In this document: piece after piece, positions 37,548 to 45,590 of the stretch
Numbering within the stretch: the stretch's first letter is position 1
Layout of the letters: every line of letters begins with the position of its first letter
Assembly (NCBI RefSeq): GCF_025144335.1
Contig: NZ_CP083539.1
Coordinates: 2,233,501-2,297,500, forward strand
Direction of reading: 5' to 3'
DNA: 64,000 nt
Source of the DNA: Jannaschia sp. W003
Lineage (GTDB): Bacteria > Pseudomonadota > Alphaproteobacteria > Rhodobacterales > Rhodobacteraceae
The notes under the pieces: generated by a model
What the model was told of the DNA's origin: nothing
Database searches by the model: none
Seen by the model: only the letters and a program-made list of their open reading frames with translations
Made by a program: the position numbers and the translations under genes

Positions 37548-38867
37548 TCATCCCGCGCCCGGCCCGTCCGCGCAAGCCCCGGCACCCACCGCCTCGCGGT
37601 ACATCGCCGCCACGGGGTCGTCGTCCAGCTCCACGTCCGCGAAGGTGACCACCGCCCCCTCGGCCACGTCGCGCTTCAGTTGAACCCGGTGGGCCAGCCC
37701 GATCGGCAGCGCATCCCGCGCGTCCGCAACCCGCTGCGCCTTGCCCCAGACGGTGAACCCGCCCTCGCCGTCCAACTCCTCGCCCGCGCGCAAGGCCCGC
37801 TTGGCCACCGCCGCCACCGTGCCGCGCATCTCGCGCGCCTGCCCCGTCGGCTCGCCGCGCAGCGCCGCCGACAGCACCGAGACCGACAGCTCCAGCCCGA
37901 TCAGGTGGAACGGCTTGTACATCGCCGCGAACCGCCCCGTGTCGTCCGTGGGCAGGCCGTACTGGCGGAAGCACGCGGCGGCGTAGTCCGTGGGCGCCTC
38001 CAGCACCACGTAGACGCCCCAGCGCAGGTCGCGGAAGACGGGCCGCCCGTCGCGCTCCAGCGAGGAGACGGTCTCCGCGATGCCCCGCCCCTCGAGCTGG
38101 CCGCCCACCTCGCGCGGGCGCAGCACGCGGGCGAGGTCGTCGACGCCGCAGGGCGGGAAGGCGAGGCCGGCCGAGGGCACGTCCAGCCCGCAGGCGTTGG
38201 CGATGGCGCACATCTCGATGGCGCTCTTGGTGCCGTCGAGGAAGCTGTTGAACATCTGCGGATTCATGCCCGCCGCCTTCGCCTCCGCCGGGATCAGCCC
38301 GTAGTGCGACCACACGTCGTCGGGCGTCACCGCGTGGTAGCTCGGCAGGTACTTCGTGCCCTTGCCCGCGGCGGCGACGCGGAACCCCGTGGCGCGGGCC
38401 CAGTCCACCATCTCGGACACCAGCGCGGGCTGGTCGCCGTAGGCCATGGAGTAGACCACGCCGGCCCGCTTCGCCTTCTTCGCAAGCAGCGGCCCCACCA
38501 GCACGTCGGCCTCGACGTTCACCATCACCACGTGGACGCCGGCGGCGATCGCGGCCTCGGCGTGGCGGATGCCGGCGCGGGGGTTGCCCGTCGCCTCGAT
38601 CACCACGTCCACGTCGCCCCGCGCGGCCAGCGCCGCGCCGTCCTCCTCGAAGGCGCAAGCGGCGATGCGCCCCTCGTCCCAGCCCACCGCGCGGCACGCC
38701 TCGCGGGCGCGCGCGGGGTCGAGGTCGGCGACGGCCGTGACCTCCAGCCCCGCGATGTGCGGCACCTGCGCCAGGAACATCGAGCCGAACTTGCCCGCTC
38801 CGACGAGGCCCGCCCGCACCGGGCCGCCGCGCTCCGCCGCCTCGGCGGCCAGTCGTGCGAGGTTCAT
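37548..38867 (-). CDS. NAD(P)-dependent oxidoreductase with C-terminal SAF domain (COG4091-like)
   Basis: 439 residues. An N-terminal Rossmann domain with VRAGLVGAGKFGSMFLAQV (residues ~17-35) and VVIEATGNPRAGIRHAEAAI is followed by a homoserine-dehydrogenase-like middle (AAGKGTKYLPSYHAVTPDDVW). A SAF-type domain closes the protein (VTFADVELDD). COG4091 members are described as predicted homoserine dehydrogenases, but related proteins act in pentose/polyol breakdown. A transcribed partner is the CaiB CoA transferase. The ATG at 38867 lies directly before the first strand. Confidence 0.82.
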   Translation of the reverse strand: MNLARLAAEAAERGGPVRAGLVGAGKFGSMFLAQVPHIAGLEVTAVADLDPARAREACRAVGWDEGRIAACAFEEDGAALAARGDVDVVIEATGNPRAGIRHAEAAIAAGVHVVMVNVEADVLVGPLLAKKAKRAGVVYSMAYGDQPALVSEMVDWARATGFRVAAAGKGTKYLPSYHAVTPDDVWSHYGLIPAEAKAAGMNPQMFNSFLDGTKSAIEMCAIANACGLDVPSAGLAFPPCGVDDLARVLRPREVGGQLEGRGIAETVSSLERDGRPVFRDLRWGVYVVLEAPTDYAAACFRQYGLPTDDTGRFAAMYKPFHLIGLELSVSVLSAALRGEPTGQAREMRGTVAAVAKRALRAGEELDGEGGFTVWGKAQRVADARDALPIGLAHRVQLKRDVAEGAVVTFADVELDDDPVAAMYREAVGAGACADGPGAG

Positions 38868-38952
38868 GGTGGGGCCTCCCAGCGTTCCCGATCGCAGCCG
38901 AGAATGCCCGATCGCGCGCCGAGGTCCAGCGGGGAAGCGGTAAAAGGGGGGG

Positions 38953-39042
38953 TGGCGGACAGGAAGGGATTCGAACCCTCGAGACGGTCTCCCGCCTACG
39001 CACTTTCCAGGCGCGCGCCTTCGACCACTCGGCCACCTGTCC
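38953..39042 (-). tRNA. tRNA-Ser (anticodon GGA)
   Basis: A 90-base gene reads on the minus strand from 39042. The acceptor stem GGACAGG / CCTGTCC pairs perfectly. The D-arm is TGGCCGAGTGGTCGAAGGC, the anticodon loop CTGGAAA, then a long variable arm (as expected for Ser) and T-arm GAGGG-TTCGAAT-CCCTT. The discriminator is G and the CCA end is encoded (38953-38955). It reads UCC/UCU codons. Confidence 0.96.
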
Positions 39043-39335
39043 GCGGGCGGGTCTAGCGGGACCGTCCGGCGGGGGCAAGCGCCCCGGCGCCCCTTCCCCG
39101 CGCTTGACAACCCACCCGCGTTCCCCCACCTGTCCCCCCGACGCCGCGCTGCCGCGTGAGCAAGCCGCACCCCGAGGGGTGCATCGGCGTCCCCATCCGA
39201 GTTCCCCATCACGCAGGGTTCCCGACGCGAAGGCCGACGCCCCGGGATCCGCCCGCCGCGCCGCGTCTGCGCGAACCCCCCAGCGTCCGTGCGGGCGCGA
39301 TCCGGCGCACCTCCGTGCGTCCGAAAGGATACCAT

Positions 39336-40664
39336 TTGACCGCCACCTTCGAAGAGCTGGGCCTCGCGCCCGCGATCCTGCAGTCGCTGCGCGACGCCAA
39401 GCTCGAGACCCCCACCCCGATCCAGGCGCAGGCGATCCCGCTGGCGATGCAGGGCCGCGACGTGCTCGGCCTCGCGCAGACCGGCACCGGCAAGACGCTG
39501 GCCTTTGGCCTGCCGCTGATCGACGCGCTGATGGCGCAGCCCGGCAAGCCCGCGCCGAAATGCGCGAAGTCGCTGATCCTCGCGCCCACGCGCGAGCTGA
39601 TCAACCAGATCGCCGACTCCCTGCGCGGCCTGACCGCCGGCACCAAGGTGCGCGTCGTCACGGTCGTGGGCGGGCAGTCCATCAACAAGCAGATCGAGCG
39701 CATGAGCCGCGGCTGCGACATCCTCGTCGCCACGCCGGGCCGCCTGATCGACCTCATGGACCGCCGCGCCGTGGACCTGTCGTCGGCCCGCCACCTCGTG
39801 CTCGACGAGGCCGACCAGATGCTCGACATGGGCTTCATCCACGCCCTGCGCCGCATCGCGCCCAAGCTCGGCACGCCGCGCCAGACCATGCTGTTCTCGG
39901 CCACCATGCCGAAGCAGATGGAGGAGCTGGCCTCCGCCTACCTCTCCGACCCGGTGCGCGTGCAGGTCTCGCCCCCGGGCAAGGCCGCCGACAAGGTCGA
40001 GCAGTCGATCCACTTCCTCGACAAGGCCGACAAGCCCGCCAAGCTGCGCGAGATCCTCTCGGCCGATCCCGGCGCGCTGACGCTCGTGTTCGGGCGCACG
40101 AAGCACGGCTCCGAGAAGCTGATGAAGGGGCTCGTAGCCGACGGCTTCAACGCCGCCTCGATCCACGGCAACAAGAGCCAGGGTCAGCGCGACCGCGCCA
40201 TCAAGGCGTTCCGCGACGGCTCCGTGAACATCCTCGTGGCGACGGACGTAGCCGCGCGCGGGATCGACATCCCCGGGGTCGCCTACGTGGTGAACTACGA
40301 GCTGCCCGAGGTGGCCGACAACTACGTGCACCGCATCGGCCGCACCGCCCGCGCGGGCCGCGAGGGCGAGGCCATCGCACTGTGTTCGCCCGAGGAGGCC
40401 GACCTCTTCCGCCAGATCGAGAAGGTGCTGAAGACCGAGATCCCCGTGGCCTCGGGCACCGCGCCCACCGGCCCCGGCGAGAAGCGTGGGCGTCGCGGCG
40501 GCGGCGGGGGCGGCGGTCAGCGCCGCGGCCAGGGTGGCGGCGGCGGGCGTCCGCAAGGCGCCAAGCCTGCGGGCCGCAAGCCGCAGGACGACGCGAAGCC
40601 CGCGAACGTCCACGGCAAGCCGAACCGCCTCAAGCGCCAGCGCACCCGCCAGCGCGCGGCCTGA
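39336..40664 (+). CDS. DEAD-box ATP-dependent RNA helicase
   Basis: A 442-residue helicase. The Q-motif (TPTPIQAQAIPLA), motif I AQTGTGKT, Ia PTRELINQI, II DEAD, III SAT and VI HRIGRTARAG are all present. The C-terminal ~60 residues are Gly/Arg/Lys-rich (RNA-binding tail). The start is TTG at 39336: AAAGGA lies six bases upstream, the protein then begins TATFEELGL, and the next ATG would remove part of the Q-motif. An in-frame upstream ATG (39156) would add 60 unconserved residues. The 293 bases between it and the tRNA hold a TTGACA at 39104 but no clear -10. Confidence 0.92.
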   Translation: MTATFEELGLAPAILQSLRDAKLETPTPIQAQAIPLAMQGRDVLGLAQTGTGKTLAFGLPLIDALMAQPGKPAPKCAKSLILAPTRELINQIADSLRGLTAGTKVRVVTVVGGQSINKQIERMSRGCDILVATPGRLIDLMDRRAVDLSSARHLVLDEADQMLDMGFIHALRRIAPKLGTPRQTMLFSATMPKQMEELASAYLSDPVRVQVSPPGKAADKVEQSIHFLDKADKPAKLREILSADPGALTLVFGRTKHGSEKLMKGLVADGFNAASIHGNKSQGQRDRAIKAFRDGSVNILVATDVAARGIDIPGVAYVVNYELPEVADNYVHRIGRTARAGREGEAIALCSPEEADLFRQIEKVLKTEIPVASGTAPTGPGEKRGRRGGGGGGGQRRGQGGGGGRPQGAKPAGRKPQDDAKPANVHGKPNRLKRQRTRQRAA

Positions 40665-40730
40665 AACGCGACGGAGCGCGGGACGACCCGCGCTCCATCA
40701 TCGACGACCGACGACCGGCCCTTCCTCTGG

Positions 40731-40780
40731 CCCCAAATATCTCGGGGGACGCCGCCGGAGGCGGCGGGGGCAGAGCCCCC
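40731..40780 (-). repeat. Two-hairpin 3' element, copy 1 (after acuI)
   Basis: Read on the minus strand from 40780: hairpin GGGGGC-TCT-GCCCCC, hairpin CGCCGCC-TCC-GGCGGCG, then CCCCCGAGATATTTGGGG. It starts 13 bases after the acuI stop. The same order of parts recurs after xerD at 54244-54290. It also separates acuI from the convergent helicase and may act as a terminator. Confidence 0.65.
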
Positions 40781-40793
40781 TCCCCGCCCCGCC

Positions 40794-41783
40794 CTACCCC
40801 TTCACGTCCACCACGACGCGCCCGCGCACCTGGCCCTTCAGGATGTCGGCGCCCAGCCGCGGCAGGTCGTCCAAGGTGGCGGGCACCACCATCGCCTCCA
40901 GCTTCTCCATCGGCAGCAGCTCGGCGATGCGCGTCCACGCGCGGACCCGCGACTCGTAGGGCTGCATCACGCTGTCGATCCCCAGGAGGTTCACGCCCCG
41001 CAGCAGGAACGGCACCACGGTGGCGGGCAGGTTGGCCCCTCCGGCGAGGCCCACGGCCGCGACGCTCGCCCCATACCGCATCTGCCCCAGCACGCGGGCC
41101 AGCATCGCGCCGCCCACGGCGTCCACGCAGCCGCCCCAGGACTCGGACTCGAGCGGGCGCTTCACGGTCTCCGCCAGATCGGCGCGCGGCACGATCTGCG
41201 TGGCGCCCAGGCTCCGCAGGTACTCCTCCTGCTCGGGGCGCCCCGTCACGGCGGCCACGTCGTGGCCCATCGCCGCGAGCAGCGCCACCGCCACCGAGCC
41301 CACGCCGCCCGCGGCGCCGGTCACCAGGATCGGGTCGGCCTTGAGCCCATGGTCCTCCAGCGCCTGGACGGCGAGCATCGCCGTGAAGCCGGCGGTCCCG
41401 ATCGCCATGGCCTGCCGCGTCGTCAGCCCCTCGGGCAGCGGCACCAGCCAGTCGGCGCGCACGCGCGCCTTCTCGGCGTAGCCGCCCCAGTGCGCCTCGC
41501 CCACGCGCCAGCCGGTCAGCACCACCTTGTCGCCCGCCTTGTAGCGGTCGTCCGAGGAGGCCTCCACGGTGCCCGCGAAGTCGATGCCCGGCACGTGGGG
41601 ATAGTTGCGCACCAGACCGCCGCCGGGGCCGATGCACAGCCCGTCCTTGTAGTTCACCGTGGAGTGCTCGACCGCCACCGTGACCTCGGTCTCGGGCAGC
41701 CGCGACTCGTCGATGCGCTGCACGGAGGCCGCGGTCTCGCCGTCCTCGCCCTTCTCGACCACGAGGGCCCTGATCGTCGCCAT
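40794..41783 (-). CDS. acuI: Acryloyl-CoA reductase AcuI (MDR family)
   Basis: A 329-residue zinc-free medium-chain reductase predicted to reduce acryloyl-CoA to propionyl-CoA with NADPH. The active-site region NYKDGLCIGPGGGLVRNYPHVPGIDFAG (near residue 44), the nucleotide motif LVTGAAGGVGSVAVALLAAMGH (near 153) and TGRPEQEEYL (NADPH 2'-phosphate contact) are visible. Being the last gene of the dmdA operon, 5 bases after dmdA, it matches the dmdA-acuI pair known from Ruegeria pomeroyi, where AcuI protects against acrylate products of DMSP. Confidence 0.93.
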   Translation of the reverse strand: MATIRALVVEKGEDGETAASVQRIDESRLPETEVTVAVEHSTVNYKDGLCIGPGGGLVRNYPHVPGIDFAGTVEASSDDRYKAGDKVVLTGWRVGEAHWGGYAEKARVRADWLVPLPEGLTTRQAMAIGTAGFTAMLAVQALEDHGLKADPILVTGAAGGVGSVAVALLAAMGHDVAAVTGRPEQEEYLRSLGATQIVPRADLAETVKRPLESESWGGCVDAVGGAMLARVLGQMRYGASVAAVGLAGGANLPATVVPFLLRGVNLLGIDSVMQPYESRVRAWTRIAELLPMEKLEAMVVPATLDDLPRLGADILKGQVRGRVVVDVKG

Positions 41784-41788
41784 TGTCG

Positions 41789-42868
41789 CTACCTCCAGAA
41801 TGTCTCGCGCAAGCGCGCCCGCTTCGGCCCGTCCTGCGTGTGTACCACCACCTCGGTGCCGGCGTCCCAGCGGCGGTCGATCATGCCGATCGCGACGCCG
41901 CAGCCGAACTCCTGGCTCCAGGCGGCCGAGGTCACCACGCCCAGGCGCGTGTCCCCTTCCGTGATCGGCCAGGCCCGGTCGCACACGGGCACCGGCCCCT
42001 CCATCTCCACCGCCATGAGGCGGCGGTCCGAGACGTGCGCCTCCAGCGCCGCCCCTCCGATGCAGTCGAAGCGCTGCACGTACTTGTCCAGCCCGACCTC
42101 GAACGGCGTGTCCACGTCGCTCATGTCGTTGCCGTAGCTGAGCATGCCGCCCTCGATCCGCTCCACGAGGTTCGGGCAGCCCGCGCGCACGTCGAGGTCG
42201 GCGCCTGCGTCGAACAGCGCGTTCCACAAGGGCGCGGCCAGTTCCTGCCGCTCCACGTAGATCTCGAAGCCGCCCTGCTTGGAGTAGCCCGACCGGCTGA
42301 CGATCATCTCCGTGCCGCGGAACGGGAACCGCCCCCAGCGGAAGAACCTGAGGTCGCGCACCGCGTCCCCGAACACCCGCGCCGCCAGCTCGTCCGACTT
42401 CGGCCCCTGGATGGCGAGGGGCTGCACGTCGGCCTCGAATACCGTCACGCCGTAGCCGCCCGCCTCGGCCATGCCCTCGATCCACAGGCGCAGCTCGCCG
42501 TCGGCGAGGCTGACCCACCACGTGTCGGGGCGCGGCTTGAACGCGACGGGATCGTTCAGCATGCCGCCCGAGCGGTTGCAGATCGGCACGTACATGCACT
42601 GATCCGGCTTGATCGCCGACAGGTCGCGCGGCGTCAGCATCTGCATCAGCGTGTCGGCGTCCGGCCCGGTGATCTCCACCTGCCGCTCGCAGGCCACGTC
42701 CCAGACCTGCACCGCGCGCTTGAGGTGCGCGGCGTCCACGTCCGTGCCTGCGAAGGCCGCCGGCAGCATCATGCGGTTGTAGACCGTGTAGGCCGAGCAC
42801 CCGGCCGCATCCACGGCCGAGGTCCACCACGTCCGGCGCACCCGGTTCGACCGGGCCAGCGCGCTCAT
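41789..42868 (-). CDS. dmdA: Dimethylsulfoniopropionate demethylase DmdA
   Basis: A 359-residue GcvT-fold enzyme predicted to transfer a methyl group from DMSP to tetrahydrofolate, giving methylmercaptopropionate. TVYNRMMLPAAF, QVWDVACERQVEITGPDA, GGMLNDPVAFK, AIQGPKSDELAARVFGDAVRDLRFFR and SYGNDMSDVDTPFE resemble, from memory, Ruegeria pomeroyi DmdA more than glycine-cleavage GcvT. The adjacency of acuI strongly supports this. The family contains DmdA-like proteins with no DMSP activity, so enzymatic proof is lacking. The ATG overlaps the DinB gene stop (ATGA). Confidence 0.85.
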   Translation of the reverse strand: MSALARSNRVRRTWWTSAVDAAGCSAYTVYNRMMLPAAFAGTDVDAAHLKRAVQVWDVACERQVEITGPDADTLMQMLTPRDLSAIKPDQCMYVPICNRSGGMLNDPVAFKPRPDTWWVSLADGELRLWIEGMAEAGGYGVTVFEADVQPLAIQGPKSDELAARVFGDAVRDLRFFRWGRFPFRGTEMIVSRSGYSKQGGFEIYVERQELAAPLWNALFDAGADLDVRAGCPNLVERIEGGMLSYGNDMSDVDTPFEVGLDKYVQRFDCIGGAALEAHVSDRRLMAVEMEGPVPVCDRAWPITEGDTRLGVVTSAAWSQEFGCGVAIGMIDRRWDAGTEVVVHTQDGPKRARLRETFWR

Positions 42869-43377
42869 GCCGCCTCCGCCATGAAGGCCAGGTCCGTGGT
42901 CCCGGTCGGCACGCCCGCCGCGGTGAGCATGGCGTGGATCTGCCCGCGGTGGTGGGTCTGGTGGTTGAACAGGTGGGTGAGCAGCACCGAACGCGGCCGG
43001 CTCACCTCGCGCTCCATCACGCCGGACCACCAGCGCACCTCGCCCTCGCAGCTCTCCAGGCCCTCGGCCCAGTCCACGAGCCCCGCGTCGGCGTCCCGCC
43101 GCCGCGCCGCCCAGTCCGCGACCGTGCCGGTCCATCCAACCGACTCGGGGATGCCGCCCGCCTCGATCGGCGCGCCCCGGAAGCGGCCGAGCCAGACCTC
43201 GTCGGCCCAGAGCAGGTGGCTCGCCGTGCCGAGGATCGAGCCGAAGAACGCGCCCCGCTCGCGCCGGGCCTCGTCCTCGCCGAGGCCCTCCACCGCGGGC
43301 ACCAGCCATTCGTCCTGCCACGCGTTGTAGCGGGCCATCATCCGCACCCAGCCGGGCGTGACGAGCGCCTCGCTCAC
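42865..43377 (-). CDS. DinB/YfiT-fold protein in the dmdA operon
   Basis: 170 residues. A four-helix-bundle DinB-type protein: the motif TASHLLWADEVWLGRF (residues ~51-66) and THLFNHQTHHRGQIHAML near the C-terminus carry the His residues that bind a divalent metal in this family. The family includes thiol-dependent transferases as well as proteins of unknown role. The GTG start at 43377 overlaps the DUF1326 stop (GTGA) and the TGA overlaps the dmdA ATG, so it is translated with both. Confidence 0.85.
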   Translation of the reverse strand: MSEALVTPGWVRMMARYNAWQDEWLVPAVEGLGEDEARRERGAFFGSILGTASHLLWADEVWLGRFRGAPIEAGGIPESVGWTGTVADWAARRRDADAGLVDWAEGLESCEGEVRWWSGVMEREVSRPRSVLLTHLFNHQTHHRGQIHAMLTAAGVPTGTTDLAFMAEAA

Positions 43378-44057
43378 CGCGGCACCTCCGGCCCCGACCA
43401 GTCGATCTGGCAGATCTCGGCCGAGCGGCCCTCGAAGTCCCACACGCGGCCATAAGCGCGCACGCGCCCCCGGTTGGCCTGCGCCACGGTGATGTCGGGG
43501 CCCATCCAGTACTCGGTGTTGGTGGCGACGATGTCCTCGCCCTCGCGCTTGCCCTTCACGGGCACCACCTCGCCGGCGATCTTCTTGCCCACGGTCAGGC
43601 GGCGCGTCTTGCCCTCGTTCTCGTAGGTGATCGGCTGGCGCTCGGCGCCCATGAACTCGGAGACGAGGATCTTGAACAGCCCCGTCGTCCCCTTGGCCCG
43701 TCCCGAGAAGATCTCGATCAGCCCGAGGTAGGCCGCCTGGTCGGCGCGGTCGTCGATGAAGGCCGCGGCCTTCCAGCCGCCGCGCGCCATCATGCCGGGG
43801 ATCTCCAGCAGGAGGCCGACGTTCAGACCAGAAAGGTCGCTGTCGCCGTAGTGCCCCTCGTCGATGCGCACGCCCGACCACGCCTGGCAGACGCCTTCCG
43901 TGGGCGGGTGCTTGCCCAGGGAGACCACGCAGGGGCAGAACACCGTGCAGTTGCAGTTCAGGATCAGCTCGCCCTTGATGGCCCAGGGCGTCATGCCCCC
44001 CTTCGGGCTGGGCGACATGCGGCTCGACACCACCGGCGCCGGAATGCGATTGCTCAC
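43374..44057 (-). CDS. DUF1326 cysteine-motif protein
   Basis: A 227-residue protein of the DUF1326 family. Near residue 34 the motif NCNCTVFCPCVVSLGK contains four cysteines, with a fifth shortly after (GVCQAWSG). This suggests metal or redox chemistry. No signal peptide or membrane helix is visible, so it is probably cytoplasmic. The GTG at 44057 follows a GGAGGTCTTTC ribosome site and overlaps the DUF2182 stop (GTGA). Pairing with DUF2182 is common in genomes but function is undescribed to my knowledge. Confidence 0.85.
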   Translation of the reverse strand: MSNRIPAPVVSSRMSPSPKGGMTPWAIKGELILNCNCTVFCPCVVSLGKHPPTEGVCQAWSGVRIDEGHYGDSDLSGLNVGLLLEIPGMMARGGWKAAAFIDDRADQAAYLGLIEIFSGRAKGTTGLFKILVSEFMGAERQPITYENEGKTRRLTVGKKIAGEVVPVKGKREGEDIVATNTEYWMGPDITVAQANRGRVRAYGRVWDFEGRSAEICQIDWSGPEVPR

Positions 44058-44764
44058 GAAAGACCTCCGATCAGGAAGCCCGCCCCGGCGAGGCAGGCGA
44101 TTGCGATGGCGCGAGGGACCAGCGTCCCCCGGCCCAGTTTCTCCAGCGTCATCAGCACCGTCGCCAGCGCCATGAACCCGAGCGACATGGCCCCGCCCAC
44201 GAGGGCGAGCGCCATCAGCGCCCAGCAGCAGCCCAGGCACACCGCGCCGAGGCGAAGCCCCATGCGCCAGGGGCCGTCGTTCCAGTGCGCCATGAAGAAG
44301 GTCAGCGGCATGCGGCAGCGGCTCAGGCACGCCTCCTTCAGCGGCGAAACCTGATAGGCGGCAGCCAGCACCAGCATCGCGGCGGCGAAGGCGGGCGAGA
44401 ACGCCTCCGGAGCGGCGAGCATCTGCGCCGCCGTCGCCACCCCCGCGAAGCCCAGCCACACGGCGCCGTAGCCCGCCACCAACGTCGCCCCGCCGCCCAG
44501 CCTGTGGGCGTGGGCGATCTCGTCGTAGGTGGCGAAGGCGGGCAGCGCGGTGGGCAGCATCATCGCCGCGGCCATCAGCACCCACATCGCGAAGGCGCCG
44601 CCCCAGCCCGCGGCCTCGGGCGTCGCGCGGCAGAGCGAGACCAGCAGCGCGCCGAAATCCGGAGCGGCGGGCGCGGCCCAGAGCCACAGCACCGCCCACG
44701 CCCCGAGGATCGCGCCGTAGAGCGCCAACCAGTGCGGCGCGGTCATTCGGCCCAGATCGCGCAT
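44054..44764 (-). CDS. DUF2182 predicted metal-binding membrane protein
   Basis: A 236-residue membrane protein with about six helices. Conserved features are WVLMAAAMMLPTALPAF (the DUF2182 signature with Met-rich helix) and cysteines in SPLKEACLSRCRMPLTFFMAHW and GAVCLGCCWALMALAL. Met and Cys in and near the helices suggest soft-metal (for example copper) handling. The ATG at 44764 has GGGGAGG seven bases upstream; an ATG at 44794 also is possible. It is the first gene of the dmdA operon, facing the GntR regulator. Confidence 0.83.
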   Translation of the reverse strand: MRDLGRMTAPHWLALYGAILGAWAVLWLWAAPAAPDFGALLVSLCRATPEAAGWGGAFAMWVLMAAAMMLPTALPAFATYDEIAHAHRLGGGATLVAGYGAVWLGFAGVATAAQMLAAPEAFSPAFAAAMLVLAAAYQVSPLKEACLSRCRMPLTFFMAHWNDGPWRMGLRLGAVCLGCCWALMALALVGGAMSLGFMALATVLMTLEKLGRGTLVPRAIAIACLAGAGFLIGGLS

Positions 44765-44779
44765 CGCCCCTCCCCGGCC

Positions 44780-44808
44780 TTGCTCGAACGTCACTCACGC
44801 CGTTTACT
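44780..44808 (+). promoter_or_regulatory. Candidate promoter of the GntR regulator gene
   Basis: TTGCTC at 44780-44785 and TTTACT at 44803-44808 are separated by 17 bases. A start near 44815 leaves a ~28-base leader containing the palindrome at 44822-44832. Matches to consensus are moderate. Confidence 0.4.
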
Positions 44809-44821
44809 GGCAGAGCGCGAA

Positions 44822-44832
44822 TTGTCTGACAA
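44822..44832. promoter_or_regulatory. GntR/FCD-type operator between the regulator and the dmdA operon
   Basis: TTGTCTGACAA is a perfect 5-1-5 palindrome, the form favoured by FCD-type GntR repressors (TTGTCnGACAA). It ends ten bases before the regulator's ATG, in its leader, and includes the likely -35 (TTGTCA) of the divergent DUF2182-dmdA operon. One bound dimer could therefore control both directions. Confidence 0.6.
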
Positions 44833-44842
44833 ATGGTTTTCG

Positions 44843-45553
44843 ATGCCCGATCCCCTTCCGCAGATCATCGCCGGTGCGCTCCACGAGCGGATCGCCTCGG
44901 GCGCACTGGCCGAGGGCGAGCGCCTGCCCTCCGAGACCGACCTCGCCGCCGCTCACGACTGCTCGCGCGCGACCGTGCGCGAGGCGCTCAAGATCCTCGC
45001 GGCCCGCAACCTGATCCGCACCCGGCGCGGCGCCGCCGGGGGCGCCTTCGTGAGCCGCCTCACCTTCGAGGCCGCGGTCGAGGCGCACGTCGCCACCTCC
45101 ACCCTGCTCCTCAGCATGAACGCCGTCGACTTCGAGACCGCCGCCGAGGCACGCTACGCGCTGGAATCGGCCTGCTGCGACCTCGCCTGCACGGCCCGCA
45201 CCGACGCCGACCTCGCCGCGCTGGCATCGGGCGTCGCCGCGCTCGAGGCTCCTTGCGACGACCGCGCCTTCTGCGCCGCCGACGTCGCCTTCCACCGCGC
45301 CTTCGCCGATGCGGCCCGCAACCCGGTGCTCGGCTACCACCTCGCCGGCGCCATCGAGGCGATGCAGCCCCTGATGAACATGATCACCTACCGCCTGCGC
45401 GACCGCCACGCGATGCTGCGCCATTACCACGCGCTGGTGGACGCCGTGCGGCGGCGCGACGCGGACGCCGCCCGCGCCTCCTTGCGCGCGCAGGAGGCGG
45501 CGATGGTCGCCCTCTACCACCGCCGCCTTGCGGCGCCCGTGGCGCCCGCCTAG
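44843..45553 (+). CDS. GntR-family (FCD subfamily) regulator of the dmdA operon
   Basis: A 236-residue regulator. The N-terminal winged helix is in RLPSETDLAAAHDCSRATVREALKILAARNLIRTRRG. The all-helical FCD effector domain begins near residue 80, with FHRAFADAARNPVL and the C-terminal RHYHALVDAVRRRDADAARASL supplying metal-binding His residues. It diverges from the dmdA operon, like the GntR gene next to dmdA in Ruegeria pomeroyi. DMSP or acrylate are plausible effectors. Ribosome-binding sequence is weak, which may favour low expression. Confidence 0.88.
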   Translation: MPDPLPQIIAGALHERIASGALAEGERLPSETDLAAAHDCSRATVREALKILAARNLIRTRRGAAGGAFVSRLTFEAAVEAHVATSTLLLSMNAVDFETAAEARYALESACCDLACTARTDADLAALASGVAALEAPCDDRAFCAADVAFHRAFADAARNPVLGYHLAGAIEAMQPLMNMITYRLRDRHAMLRHYHALVDAVRRRDADAARASLRAQEAAMVALYHRRLAAPVAPA

Positions 45554-45590
45554 CTTCCCCTGCAAAGAAACGACCAACAGGGAAACCGCC

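Noticed and set aside
37548..40613. A 1021-codon minus frame covering the helicase, tRNA-Ser and oxidoreductase
   Set aside because: Only its last 439 codons (from the ATG at 38867) match a protein family; the rest is antisense to the helicase and runs through the tRNA gene.
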